This document shows, in pieces, positions 44,549-56,137 of a stretch of 64,000 nucleotides of DNA (positions are counted from its first letter, which is position 1; each line of letters opens with the position of its first letter). The position numbers and the translations under genes are program-made. Source of the DNA: Myxococcales bacterium (GTDB taxonomy: Bacteria > Myxococcota > UBA796 > SXON01); contig SHYX01000018.1 in the NCBI GenBank assembly GCA_009692585.1, positions 22,873-86,872 of the forward strand, read 5' to 3'. A model generated the notes under the pieces. It worked only from the letters and a program-made list of their open reading frames with translations, searched no databases and was not told where the DNA came from.

Positions 44549-45860
44549 GCCCATTCTCGTCGAGCGGGCCCGGGATGTGGTCGAACGCGCCAGACGCGCC
44601 GGTGCCCAGGAGGTCTTCGCGGTCGCCGGGCGCTCGCGCTCGGTGGAGATCCAGCGTCGGGACGGCGCGACCGAACGACTGAAGGAGGCGACGTCACGCT
44701 CGGTGTCGGTTCAACTCTGGGTCGATGGGCGGTACAGCAGTCAGTCGACCACCGACCTCCGGCCGGACGCGCTCGACCGCTTTCTGGCCGATGCGGTCGC
44801 GCTCACTCGCGCCCTCCAGCCCGATCCGGCGCGGCTCATCACCGACCCCGCGCTGTTCCCGGAGTCGGTGGCGCCGCTCGAGGTCGAGGACCCTGCGCTC
44901 GTCGCCGGGCTCGATGCGGCGTCGCGCGACCACTGGGTCCAGACCATGGAGGCCGAGGCGCGCCGCCATCCGCGCGTGATCTCCTGCACCAGCAACCTGA
45001 CCTTCCGTGCCGCCACCGGCGCGTGCGCCACCAGCAACGGCTTCGTGGGCCAGTCCTCCGGCACCGAGATCTGGCCGAGCGTCGAGGTCACCCTCCGCGA
45101 CGACGGTGACAAACGTGCCGCCGATGGGGATGGCCACGGCGCCCGCTTTCTCGCTGATCTCCCCGATGCGGCAAGCATTGGTCAGAACGCCCTCGCCTAC
45201 ACCGTGGCGCGCCTCGGCGCCGCGAAGGTGCCCACGACGAGGACCACGCTCGTGGTCGACCGGCAGGCCGCGGGCTCGCTGATCGCCAGGCTGCTCTCGA
45301 CCGCGAACGGCGGCTCCATCCAGCAGGGGCGGTCCTTTGTCGCCGACAAGCTCGGCAAGGCGATCGCCTCGTCGAAGCTGAGCATCCTCGACGATCCGCT
45401 TCTGCCTCGCGGCCTCGGCAGTCGCGCCTTTGACGGCGAGGGCATTGCCGCGCGCGCGCTCCCGATCGTGGAAAAAGGGGTGTTGACCAACGTCTACGTC
45501 GACACCTACTACGGCAGGAAGGGCAAGCTCGCGGTCACCACCGGCGCACCGTCCAATCGGGTGGTCGCGCTGGGCAGCAAGGACCGCGCCGCCTGGATCG
45601 CGGAGGTGGGTCGGGGCATCCTGGTGACCTCGTTCATGGGCGGCAACTCCGATGCCAACAGCGGGGACTTCTCGTTCGGCATCCGCGGGCACCTCATCGA
45701 CAAGGGGCAGGTCGGCGCTCCGATCGGGGAGATGAACGTGACCGGGAATCTGCTGTCGCTCTTCGCAGGCCTGTCCGGGGTTGGCAACGACCCCTGGCGG
45801 TCGAGCGCCATCCTGGCGCCGACGCTGGTTTTCGACAACGTACAGTTCTCCGGGGCGTAA
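44541..45860 (+). CDS. pmbA: PmbA/TldE-like protein
   Basis: 439 residues of the TldD/PmbA family without the HExxxH motif, as expected for the TldE/PmbA subunit. Family features: SVSVQLWVDGRYSSQSTTDL, VDRQAAGSLIARLLS, LPRGLGSRAFDGEGIAAR, VEKGVLTNVYVDTYYGRK and the final GDFSFGIRGHLIDKGQ. It normally closes the heterodimer cavity with TldD. It has no signal peptide, unlike its neighbour. The ATG lies eight bases inside the tldD gene, so translation is coupled. Confidence 0.88.
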   Translation: MAEPILVERARDVVERARRAGAQEVFAVAGRSRSVEIQRRDGATERLKEATSRSVSVQLWVDGRYSSQSTTDLRPDALDRFLADAVALTRALQPDPARLITDPALFPESVAPLEVEDPALVAGLDAASRDHWVQTMEAEARRHPRVISCTSNLTFRAATGACATSNGFVGQSSGTEIWPSVEVTLRDDGDKRAADGDGHGARFLADLPDAASIGQNALAYTVARLGAAKVPTTRTTLVVDRQAAGSLIARLLSTANGGSIQQGRSFVADKLGKAIASSKLSILDDPLLPRGLGSRAFDGEGIAARALPIVEKGVLTNVYVDTYYGRKGKLAVTTGAPSNRVVALGSKDRAAWIAEVGRGILVTSFMGGNSDANSGDFSFGIRGHLIDKGQVGAPIGEMNVTGNLLSLFAGLSGVGNDPWRSSAILAPTLVFDNVQFSGA

Positions 45861-45869
45861 CAGTCCCCC

Positions 45870-47453
45870 ATGCCGTCGCCGTCGCGACCGCTGTACGAGC
45901 GTTGGCCGTACCCGGACATCCCCGTGGCGGCGTCGATCCCGCGACCGCAACTGTGGCAACTTCACCTGGACTGGATGCGCTCGGAAGCGGGCGTCGGCCC
46001 TGGCCCGGCCCGGCCCCGCGTCTGGGTAGCTGGCTGTGGCACGTGGCAGGCGTACCCGATCGCCAGGGCCAACCCCACCGCCGAGGTCCTCGCCACCGAT
46101 GTTTCGGAGGCGAGCCTCCGTCTGACGCGCCGCCGTCTCAGCGCCCAGGGGGTGGACAACGTTCGCGTGGCGTACGGTGACCTCGACGACGGGTACTCGT
46201 TGCCGGACGGCCCCTTCGATTGGATCGAGTGTTTTGGGGTGCTCATGAACCTCGCCGATCCGGCAACGACGCTCAGAGGCTTCGCCGAACGTCTGGCGCC
46301 CGGCGGTCTGGTGCGGTTGATGGTCTACCCCTGGTTCGGCCGGCGGCGTGTCTTCCAGGTGGCGCGGATCGCGGCGCTCCTCGGGCTCGGGTACGCCGAC
46401 GAGCGGCACCCCTCCTGGCTCGCGGCGCTGATGAAGAGCCTGCCCGAGTCGCATCCGCTGCGCTTCACCTTCGAGGACTACGCTGACAGCGCCAACCCGG
46501 CCGGCATCGTGGACGGGTTCCTGCACATGTCGGGGGTGGCATTTTCCGCGCACGAGTTGTACGCGATGGTCGATGCCGCGGGTCTGGAGTTGGCCTTTGC
46601 CATCCATCGCCCGTGGGGCGACCCCTGGGTGATGGGGCCGAAGCTTGACCTCGATTGGGACCCGTGGGCGGTGTTGTATTGGCTCGATCTCTGGCAGGAA
46701 CTCAAGTCCAATTTCATCGTCGTGCTTCGGCGGAAGGGGGAGGGGGCCATTACCGCGGCGCCCCGGCTTCACCCGCTCCTGAATCCGGACCTGGCGATGA
46801 ACTGGGCCGATTCCCTGCGCCTCTTGGGGGGGCGCGCCGTGGGCTTGTCGCTCCAGGATCGACAGAGTGAGTCGGGCCGCCTGAGCATGTCCCGGTCCGC
46901 ATACGAGGCGCTGGTCACCCGGTCGCGGGTGGGCAGGCTCTTGCCGGGGGAGCCGCTGGTCCTCTTTGGTGAACGGCCGGGCCGGCGCCAGGCACGGGGC
47001 TTCGCGTTCGTGGGCGAGGCGGAGTGGCGGCGGCCGCGGCTGTACCAGGGCCGCGCGGTTCCACACCCGGCGTGGGAGCACCAGATCCGAGTGTGCACCT
47101 TTCCCGAAGCCGCCGGCCTGTCGCGACCCGCGGATTCGGTGGCTAGCTGGGAGCCGCACGCCAACCCGCTCGAAGACGACCGGACCCCCTACGGGTTCTC
47201 CCCGCTGAGGACCTTGCAGGCGTACGGCGCGCGCGTGGACGGCTGGCTAAGTTCGGCGTTGCCGGAGGGGGATTGGACCAGCGTTCGGCTTCCGGACGAG
47301 GCCGCGGCGTTCCGCGAGGTTCGTCGATGGGCGGGCGCGGTGGCTCCCCAGCTCCTTGGCGCCAGCACGGACGAGGCGCTGCGCGAGCTGTGGGCGCTGA
47401 CCTTCGGCTATCGACAGTTCGTGCTGGACACCGACGCCGACGACGGCGCTTGA
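45870..47453 (+). CDS. Class I SAM-dependent methyltransferase, long form
   Basis: 527 residues. Residues ~45-190 hold a Rossmann methyltransferase core: VWVAGCGTWQAYPIA (SAM-binding motif I variant), EVLATDVS (acidic motif II), DWIECFGVLMNL and LAPGGLVRLMVY. The N terminus begins YERWPYPDIPVA, typical of small-molecule or tRNA-type methyltransferases of unknown target. The C-terminal ~280 residues are unassigned. Nine bases follow the pmbA stop, so it may be in the same unit. No membrane segment. Confidence 0.75.
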   Translation: MPSPSRPLYERWPYPDIPVAASIPRPQLWQLHLDWMRSEAGVGPGPARPRVWVAGCGTWQAYPIARANPTAEVLATDVSEASLRLTRRRLSAQGVDNVRVAYGDLDDGYSLPDGPFDWIECFGVLMNLADPATTLRGFAERLAPGGLVRLMVYPWFGRRRVFQVARIAALLGLGYADERHPSWLAALMKSLPESHPLRFTFEDYADSANPAGIVDGFLHMSGVAFSAHELYAMVDAAGLELAFAIHRPWGDPWVMGPKLDLDWDPWAVLYWLDLWQELKSNFIVVLRRKGEGAITAAPRLHPLLNPDLAMNWADSLRLLGGRAVGLSLQDRQSESGRLSMSRSAYEALVTRSRVGRLLPGEPLVLFGERPGRRQARGFAFVGEAEWRRPRLYQGRAVPHPAWEHQIRVCTFPEAAGLSRPADSVASWEPHANPLEDDRTPYGFSPLRTLQAYGARVDGWLSSALPEGDWTSVRLPDEAAAFREVRRWAGAVAPQLLGASTDEALRELWALTFGYRQFVLDTDADDGA

Positions 47454-47497
47454 CCACCCCCCCGCGATCGGGTAGCCGGGCGGATACTCGGTGCCTC

Positions 47498-47974
47498 ATG
47501 CTCCTCGCGGTCCTGTTCGCCTGCAACGCCGATGTCCCGCCCCCTTCGGCGCCCGCTCCGTTGGTCGCTGCCGCGCCCGACGTGCCGGCCACCCTGGTGA
47601 ACCTGGGCAAGTCCCCCGACGAAGCTCTTGCCATCTCGCTCGACGAGGTGCTGGCCAACGCTGGCGCTTGGGAAGGGAAGTCCGTCGTCGTCAAGGCGGG
47701 AATCGCCACGGTTTGCCAGAAGAAAGGCTGCTGGCACCGACTCGCCACCGCGAACCCCGACGTCACCGTGATGTGCAAGGACAAGGAATACGAGGTCTTC
47801 CTCCCGCTGGATGCCGCGGGCAAGACCGCGGTGGTGGCCGGGGTGTTCCATCAGGAAGTGTTGTCGATCGAGGACGCCAAGCACTTCGCCGAGGACGCCG
47901 GGAAGGACCCCGCCAGCGTCACCGCTCCGGTCACGCAGTACGCGATCGATCTGGTTGGCGTGAAGCTGCTCTGA
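47498..47974 (+). CDS. DUF4920 lipoprotein
   Basis: 158 residues. The lipobox LFAC (Cys9) is followed by a Pro/Ala-rich tether and a DUF4920 domain (~55-158) with SVVVKAGIATVCQKKGCWHRL: the CxxxxCW pair is typical and may bind a metal or haem-like cofactor. EVFLPLDAAGKTAVVAGVFHQE follows. Function is unknown. ATG 47498 is the first start giving a signal peptide. Convergent with the sulfotransferase-like gene, nine bases between stops. Confidence 0.8.
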   Translation: MLLAVLFACNADVPPPSAPAPLVAAAPDVPATLVNLGKSPDEALAISLDEVLANAGAWEGKSVVVKAGIATVCQKKGCWHRLATANPDVTVMCKDKEYEVFLPLDAAGKTAVVAGVFHQEVLSIEDAKHFAEDAGKDPASVTAPVTQYAIDLVGVKLL

Positions 47975-47983
47975 GCCGCGCTG

Positions 47984-49294
47984 CTACGGGCTCGCGGAGA
48001 GCTCAGCAGCAGCGTGGGCGTAGCCGAAGGTGCTGCCGAGGGGGTGCACGGCCTCCCATTGCGGCTCTCCTTCGTCGTCCAGGATGGTCGCCTGCCCCGC
48101 TGAGCCCCACACGACGAGGTGGCCGCCGCCGGCGAGCGCGTCGACGTTCCCGAGCATCATCGTGCGGATCGAACGGTCCGCGTCGTAGCTCCACAAGCGC
48201 GTGTAGGTGTGCGCCTCGTGGTCGATGGAGTACTCCACCACCTCGCTGTACGCGGCCGGCGAGCTCAAGATGCCGTTGTTGAACAGGAGCATGCCTGCTT
48301 CGGTTGCGATGGGTGAGTGCTGAGGGCCGAAATCCACGTCGTCGGTCCGGTGATAGTCGGGGTTGCCACCACCGATCTTCGCGATCTGCTCGCCGGTGTC
48401 GGCATCCACCGTGTAGATCGCGCTCAAGCCATAGCTGGACAGCCAATACACCCCGTTGGCGGCGCTCAGGCTGTTGAAGTGGCTCCAGTCGCGAGCTCCC
48501 GACGCCAGGGCCACCAGCATGGACACATTCTCCGGGCTCTCGTGATCCCACACGCTCCACAGCATCTGCGAGCTGCCGTCGGAGGCGAACTCCACCAGTG
48601 CGTCGCCCTGCACGTCGTAGCCGTCCACGGTGCGCACGTCGGCCACGAGCGCGGCAAAGCCCCCGGTCGCGAGCGCCACGAAGTCATGGTGGGCGCCGGG
48701 CACCTCCAGCACCTCCGGCTCTCCTCCGGCCAGGGCGTAGCGGAGAATCCAGCTCTGGTCAGCCTCCTCTTGGTCCTGCGCCAGCACCAACACGGAGCGA
48801 CCGTCGTCGCTGAGCCGCGCCTGCGTCGCCGAGACCATCGTGTCGCTGAGGTGTCGCCACCAGACCGGCCGACCCTCGCCGTTGTAGATCACCGCATGGT
48901 TGTCTACGCCCGGCGCGGCGCCCACGATGAGCCCCTCATACTCGCCGGACACCGCCAGGTCGGGGAGCGCCTGCGGCGGATCATCCGGCCGAAAGCTGGC
49001 GTCAGCGGAGTGGAACTCGGCCTCATCGCCCTCGGAAGTCACCCGCCAGTGCCACTCGGTGCGGCTGTCGACGCCGGCGAGTACGGCCGCGTGCTCCAGC
49101 CCATCCTCGGACGACCAACCCGCTCGCGTCGAGCCGTATGACGCGTCCGCACCAAACTCCAGCCACGCATCGGCCGGGACGGCGGTCGACCAGTGGGCGG
49201 TGAGGGCCATTTCTGAGTACTCGACGGTCACCAACGCGCTCGGCACGTCGCTTGCGTCCGGCGCGCAGCCAAGGCCGAGAGCGACGAGGAGCAT
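47984..49294 (-). CDS. Arylsulfotransferase (ASST)-like lipoprotein
   Basis: 436 residues from ATG 49294, with lipobox LGLGC. An N-terminal fibronectin-like domain (VTVEYSEMALTAHWSTAVPADAWLEFG) precedes a six-bladed propeller of the arylsulfotransferase family: GLIVGAAPGVDNHAVIYNGEGRPVWWRHL, GAHHDFVAL, WSHFNSLSAANG, GPQHSPI. Conserved His residues in these loops are the ASST active-site type. True ASSTs move sulfate between phenols outside the cytoplasm; many relatives are untested. An ATG at 49324 is also possible. Confidence 0.72.
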   Translation of the reverse strand: MLLVALGLGCAPDASDVPSALVTVEYSEMALTAHWSTAVPADAWLEFGADASYGSTRAGWSSEDGLEHAAVLAGVDSRTEWHWRVTSEGDEAEFHSADASFRPDDPPQALPDLAVSGEYEGLIVGAAPGVDNHAVIYNGEGRPVWWRHLSDTMVSATQARLSDDGRSVLVLAQDQEEADQSWILRYALAGGEPEVLEVPGAHHDFVALATGGFAALVADVRTVDGYDVQGDALVEFASDGSSQMLWSVWDHESPENVSMLVALASGARDWSHFNSLSAANGVYWLSSYGLSAIYTVDADTGEQIAKIGGGNPDYHRTDDVDFGPQHSPIATEAGMLLFNNGILSSPAAYSEVVEYSIDHEAHTYTRLWSYDADRSIRTMMLGNVDALAGGGHLVVWGSAGQATILDDEGEPQWEAVHPLGSTFGYAHAAAELSASP

Positions 49295-49361
49295 CGTTCC
49301 ATCTTGCCCGTTCCGGTGCGCCATGCGGGTGAATCGGAGCCAAGATTTCGTCTGATTTCTG

Positions 49362-50633
49362 TCAAGCGGCACGAACCGTGGCGCGTCGCCGCCCCCACAC
49401 GCTGATCGCGGCGGTCACGGCAAAGAAGAGGGCGATGCCGCCGAGGCCGAAGGCCGCCTCGGTCAAGAGCATCCGCCTCGGGCCGCCGGCGGTCACCGCG
49501 CCCGCCAGGACCAGCCCCATGTAGGTGATCGGGGTGTTCGAGAGCGAAGCGAAGATGTTGTACTTGGTCGCCGCGGCGCCGGCGCCGATGGTCTGCAGCA
49601 CGAGTCCCGTGAAGGCGGCGTAGGCGAGGCCGGTGACCAGGGCGTAGCACAGGCCCCCGATGACGAAGGTGGTCGGCGTGGCCGGCGCGAAGGCCATCCC
49701 TGCGGCGACGCCCGCCATCACCGTGCCGATCGCGGCATAGACGTTGCGCGGCTCGAAGCGCTTGCAGATCTCGCCGCCGAAGAGCGAGCCCACGGCCATG
49801 ATGACGCCGGCCAGGACACCGTTGACGAGGCCGACCTCGCGCGCGCTCGCGCCCCACTTCGCGGCGATCTCGGCCTGGGCCAGGACGCTGGTCGCGGCGC
49901 CGGTACCGATCGGCAAGAAACAGATCAGGGCGCCGAGGAACCCGGTCCGGGACGTGACGATGGCGACGAAGTCCTTCACCACGTCCCACACCGCGCCGAG
50001 CGGCCCCCGACCGACACCCTCGCGGGGGACATCGGGTAGGAAGAAGGCCGGAATCCCACACAGTGCGAAGGCCACCCCGAGGATCGCCCCGGACATCCAC
50101 GGTGCCGGCAGACTCTCGGCCATGAACAAGCCGAGCCCCCCTCCGATGCCGCTCCCGCCCAGGTTTCCGGCCTGGAACCAGCCGCCGGCCCGGCCCCGCT
50201 CCTCGGGTGCGGTGAGGTGGGCCATCTGCCCCTCCACCGCCATGCCCAGGAGCGTGGTGGCCAGGTTCACGGTGAAGATCACGCCGCGCATCAACCCCAC
50301 GGTGGAGGGGCCCAACGGGACCGCCGCCATGGCCACGATGCCCACGATGCAGGCAGCGGCGGACAGAAGATACCAGCGTCGTCGTGATAGGGTCATGTCG
50401 ACGATCGGCGCCCACAGGAACTTCACCGTGTGCGGCAGCATGCCCACCGCGACCAACGACGCGCCCTCCGCGACCGTCAGTCCACGCAGCGTGGCGAGGT
50501 AGGCGAGGACGACGCCGGTGAAGCCGCTGACCGCCCCGAACGGCACGATCATCAGTAGCCAGAGGACGGGGTGCGGCTTCCGCGGCGTGTCGGTCGGCCC
50601 GGCGGGCGAGCTGAACTCGTGGATGGTGGGCAT
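49362..50633 (-). CDS. MFS transporter, AmpG-like
   Basis: 423 residues with twelve predicted membrane helices. Features of the AmpG/PAT branch: LATLRGLTVAEGASLVAVGMLPHTVKFLWAPIVD, then RRRWYLLSAA, LTAPEERGRAGGWFQAGNLGG and CKRFEPRNVYAAIG. AmpG imports muropeptides, and related carriers move acetyl-CoA or siderophores. The substrate is not determinable here. It lies 16 bp downstream of glnS on the same strand. Confidence 0.8.
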   Translation of the reverse strand: MPTIHEFSSPAGPTDTPRKPHPVLWLLMIVPFGAVSGFTGVVLAYLATLRGLTVAEGASLVAVGMLPHTVKFLWAPIVDMTLSRRRWYLLSAAACIVGIVAMAAVPLGPSTVGLMRGVIFTVNLATTLLGMAVEGQMAHLTAPEERGRAGGWFQAGNLGGSGIGGGLGLFMAESLPAPWMSGAILGVAFALCGIPAFFLPDVPREGVGRGPLGAVWDVVKDFVAIVTSRTGFLGALICFLPIGTGAATSVLAQAEIAAKWGASAREVGLVNGVLAGVIMAVGSLFGGEICKRFEPRNVYAAIGTVMAGVAAGMAFAPATPTTFVIGGLCYALVTGLAYAAFTGLVLQTIGAGAAATKYNIFASLSNTPITYMGLVLAGAVTAGGPRRMLLTEAAFGLGGIALFFAVTAAISVWGRRRATVRAA

Positions 50634-50649
50634 CGCGCCTCGTAGCGCG

Positions 50650-52920
<2,271 letters not shown>

Positions 52921-53201
52921 GTCGGAGCAGCGCGTAACGTGCTCAGCGGGTAGCGTGACCCCGGTGTCGGCCGCGGCCCCCGACGGTGGGGCGACCATGT
53001 GTAAATAGTCGCGACGTCATATGGCCGGTGCTTGTGCCTGACGGTCGCGAGCGCACGTGCTCATCTGCAAATGGCGCGGTGCTTGACGGGGCCTCTCCAA
53101 CCTGAGGGACCCCAAATGCACATCAATCTCCGCACGCCGCGGTTCTCGCTGGCCCTGGCCTTGCTCGCGAGGCACATCGATTCGGGCATCGGACCCCGAA
53201 C
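52921..53201. other. Intergenic region with an imperfect direct repeat
   Basis: 281 bp between glnS and the cellulase gene. ATGGCCGGTGCTTG (53021-53034) recurs as ATGGCGCGGTGCTTG (53071-53085), 50 bp apart, each followed within a few bases by GACGG. No RNA gene is seen. A short open frame on the plus strand overlaps the cellulase end and looks non-coding. Confidence 0.4.
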
Positions 53202-54281
53202 CTACCGCCCCTGCTCATCCCCGTCCGCCACCGCGTTGAGCTTCGGCGCCCAGCTGCGCCGCGAAAGCTCCAACGCGTAGCCGGCCCAGAACTCGCCGGC
53301 GGCGGGCCCGCCGTGGCAGGTGCCATCGGATTCACCGGGGCGCTTGACCCACAAGAACGCGTCGCCGTGGGCGAGGCCGGGTGCGGTGGTTGGCTCCTCG
53401 CCAAGGGAGCGACCGAACGGATTGCACCAGTCGCCGTTGGACCCGCGCCCGTTGCGGCTGGTGTCGATGACGTAGTGTTTGCCACCAAGCAGTCGCGACA
53501 ACTGCTCGCCGTACTCGACGTTGTCCTTGGTGTCGACGAAGTTGCTGACGTTGAGCGCGAAGCCCTGCGCGCCGTCCACGCCCGCGAGCGCCAGCCGCTC
53601 GGCCATCGTCTCCGGCGACTCCGACTTCGGGTGCCCTCCATCGAGGTACACCCGGACCCGCTCCTGCCTGGAGAGCCTCTCGACCGCGCGCCGAATCAGC
53701 GCCAGGCGCTCGTCCAAGCCGCGGTCGGTCAGGCAGGCCACCACCGAGAGGGAGTCGGGCTCGAGCACCACTATCGCCTCGCGGGAGCCGATGCCCGCGG
53801 CGATGGCGCCGATCCAGGTGTCGTAGCTCTCGACCTCGCTGAGCCCTCCGGCCGAGTGCTGACCGCAGTCGCGGTCGGGGATGTTGTACGCGACCAACAC
53901 CGGCACGGAACCCGCTTTCGCGGCGGCCGACACGATGGCGGAGACGGCCTTTTTCGGGTCGCGTGTCCATTCGCCGAGCCAGACCGCCGTGGGCACGGCC
54001 GCCAGGCGGTCGAGGAGCGCGGCGTCCTCGGGGTGCTCGGCCCGGAGCGCCTCGGCGTAGCGGAGCGCCGGAGCGCCCGGCTGCACCCACAACCGCGCCG
54101 GCAAAGGCACCGAGGCGGGCGGGGTGGGCTCCGGCGCCGCCGTCGGCGGTCGCGCGCGGCCATCCAGAGGCTCCGTGTGCTGCGGGGGCGTCTCTCCGCC
54201 GGCTGCAGACGCGACGAGCGGCGCGGCGAGCAGCAGGCCGGCCAGTGAGAAACCGAGGGCGCGGCGTTGGCGAGGAGTCAC
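53202..54281 (-). CDS. GH6 cellulase (endoglucanase/cellobiohydrolase)
   Basis: 359 residues with an N-terminal signal (RRALGFSLAGLLLAAPLVASA) and a Pro-rich linker. The GH6 core has AYNIPDRDCGQHSAGG, VVLEPDSLSVVACL with the general-acid Asp, VYLDGGHPKSES, VSNFVDTKDNVEYGEQLS, DTSRNGRGSNGDWCNPFGR and LWVKRPGESDGTC, all in family order. The secreted enzyme hydrolyses beta-1,4-glucan with inversion. GTG 54281 starts just before the signal. It lies 143 bp after the ABC exporter gene, on the same strand. Confidence 0.9.
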   Translation of the reverse strand: MTPRQRRALGFSLAGLLLAAPLVASAAGGETPPQHTEPLDGRARPPTAAPEPTPPASVPLPARLWVQPGAPALRYAEALRAEHPEDAALLDRLAAVPTAVWLGEWTRDPKKAVSAIVSAAAKAGSVPVLVAYNIPDRDCGQHSAGGLSEVESYDTWIGAIAAGIGSREAIVVLEPDSLSVVACLTDRGLDERLALIRRAVERLSRQERVRVYLDGGHPKSESPETMAERLALAGVDGAQGFALNVSNFVDTKDNVEYGEQLSRLLGGKHYVIDTSRNGRGSNGDWCNPFGRSLGEEPTTAPGLAHGDAFLWVKRPGESDGTCHGGPAAGEFWAGYALELSRRSWAPKLNAVADGDEQGR

Positions 54282-54424
54282 GCCGCCAGGGATCGGATCG
54301 CCACCGGCGGCGCATGAGGGCGGTCGGCAGGCATCCCCGCCTATGTCCGCCGCCGGTCTGGTTCTTCGGCCACATCTGGTCCTCGGCGTCGGGAATGCTG
54401 CTGAAAGGGTCGTGGAGACACCAG

Positions 54425-56137
54425 CTACCCCAGCTGCGATCGGATCAGGCGCGCGTATTCGCCCTCGTTGGCCAGGAGCTCGGCATGGTTTCCCCGCTCC
54501 ACCAGCCGGCCTTCCTTGAGCACGACGATGAGATCGGCGTTGCGGACGGACGAGAGCCGATGCGCGACGACGAAGGTCGTTCGTCCGAGGGTCAGCCGCT
54601 CCAGCGCGGCGTTGACCGCGCCTTCGGACTCGCTGTCGAGATTCGACGTCGCTTCGTCGAGGACCAGCACCGGAGCGTCGCGCAGCACCGCGCGCGCGAT
54701 GCAGAGTCGTTGGCGTTGCCCACCCGACAGTCGCATCCCCAGCTCGTCGACGCGGGTCTCGTAGCCCTGGGGCAAGGCGGCCACGAAGCGGTGGGCGTCG
54801 GCAGCTTCGGCTGCACGGCAGATCGCGTCTCCTGAAGCTGTCGCGACCCCGAATCGGATGTTCGCGGCGACGGTGTCGTCGAACAAGAAGGGCTCCTGGG
54901 TCACCACCGCCAGCCGCGCGCGCAAGGTCGGCAGGGAAAACGAACGGATGTCGCGACCGTTCCACCTGATGCACCCGGCGCTGGGATCGCGCAGCCGCGT
55001 CAGGAGCGCCAGCAGCGTGCTCTTGCCGGCGCCGCTGGAGCCGACGATGGCGACGCGCTGACCAGCGGCGACGGTCAGGTCGATGTCGTGGAGCACCTCG
55101 CCGTCGCCGTAGTCGTAGCTGACGGCGCACAGTTCGATGGTGTCGGGTGCGGGCGCGGCGTCGGTGCCCTCGTCTCGCAGCGCGCGCGGCGTGTCGAGGA
55201 CGGCGAAGACGGTATCCGCTGAGGCCAGCGCCCGTTGAACGAGGCTGGCGATGAGGGCGACACCCTTGAGCGGGTCGTTCATCAGGCCCAACGCCACCAG
55301 GAGGGCGATCAGCTCTCCCGGCTGTACCCGATCCTCCATCACCTGCTGCCCTCCGACCCAGATCGCGGCGCCTACTCCGAGCGCGGCGACGAGTTCCACC
55401 ACCGGTCCCGGGAGCAGCTGAGCGGTGGCGGACGACATCTGCGCGTCGTGGTGACGCTCGTTCTCCACGGCAAAGGCGGCCTGTCGCTCTGCCTCTCCGC
55501 CCGAGAGCTGCACCACCCTGACGCCGGCCAGGGTCTGATGGAGATTGCCCGCCAGGCGCGCACCGGCATCCAACGCCGCTCGCGTCGACCGGCGTGCCCA
55601 CTTCCCGAAGCGGTCGATGGGAATCGCGACGAGCGGCAGGATGCACATCGCGACCAGGGCCAGATCACGGTTCATCCACAGGGCGGTGCCCATCAGCCCG
55701 ACGAGCGTGATCGGCTTCTGAATCGCCGTGACCACGCCGGCCACCGCGTACTGGAGGTTGTTGACGTCGACCAGCGCCCGCGCGGCCCGCTCGCCCACCG
55801 GAGTGCGCTGGTGCCAGCCCACGTCCAGCCCCAGGAGCGCGGCGTGCAACTCGGCCCGGAGGTTGGTCACCACGCGCCAGGAGACACTTCGGGTGAGCAG
55901 CGAGCGGGCGACGGTCACGGCCCCGTTGAGCGCGTAGAGCACGACAATCCCCGGCGCGAGGATCGCGAGCGCCTGTTGGTCGCGGCGGATCAGGACGTCG
56001 TCCAGAACACGCTGGATGACAAAGACCAGGACCGACGGGAGCGCGCTCGCCAGCAGGACCAGTGCAGTCGCGATGGCAAGGCGAGTGCGAAACGGCCAGA
56101 AACGCGCAAAGAGCCGGCGGGCCACGGACTCGCTCAT
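54425..56137 (-). CDS. MsbA-like ABC exporter
   Basis: 570 residues, a half transporter. Six membrane helices occupy ~1-310, with YALNGAVTVARSLLTRSVSWRVVTNLR as the coupling-helix region. The ATPase domain has Walker A GSSGAGKST, Q-loop VVTQEPFLFDD, signature LSGGQRQR, Walker B VLVLDEATSNLDS and switch His in VAHRLSS. It likely dimerises and exports lipids, lipid-linked glycans or drugs. The ATG overlaps the stop of the GT-C-like membrane protein gene by four bases (ATGA), suggesting a shared lipid or glycan substrate. Confidence 0.9.
   Translation of the reverse strand: MSESVARRLFARFWPFRTRLAIATALVLLASALPSVLVFVIQRVLDDVLIRRDQQALAILAPGIVVLYALNGAVTVARSLLTRSVSWRVVTNLRAELHAALLGLDVGWHQRTPVGERAARALVDVNNLQYAVAGVVTAIQKPITLVGLMGTALWMNRDLALVAMCILPLVAIPIDRFGKWARRSTRAALDAGARLAGNLHQTLAGVRVVQLSGGEAERQAAFAVENERHHDAQMSSATAQLLPGPVVELVAALGVGAAIWVGGQQVMEDRVQPGELIALLVALGLMNDPLKGVALIASLVQRALASADTVFAVLDTPRALRDEGTDAAPAPDTIELCAVSYDYGDGEVLHDIDLTVAAGQRVAIVGSSGAGKSTLLALLTRLRDPSAGCIRWNGRDIRSFSLPTLRARLAVVTQEPFLFDDTVAANIRFGVATASGDAICRAAEAADAHRFVAALPQGYETRVDELGMRLSGGQRQRLCIARAVLRDAPVLVLDEATSNLDSESEGAVNAALERLTLGRTTFVVAHRLSSVRNADLIVVLKEGRLVERGNHAELLANEGEYARLIRSQLG

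Noticed and set aside
49360..49365. Perfect TTGACA (minus strand) before the sulfotransferase-like gene
   Set aside because: No acceptable -10 element lies 16-18 bases downstream; may be chance at the end of the MFS gene.
53032..53280. Plus-strand 82-codon frame at the glnS/cellulase gap
   Set aside because: No ribosome site, overlaps the cellulase 3' end, and its composition is not protein-like.
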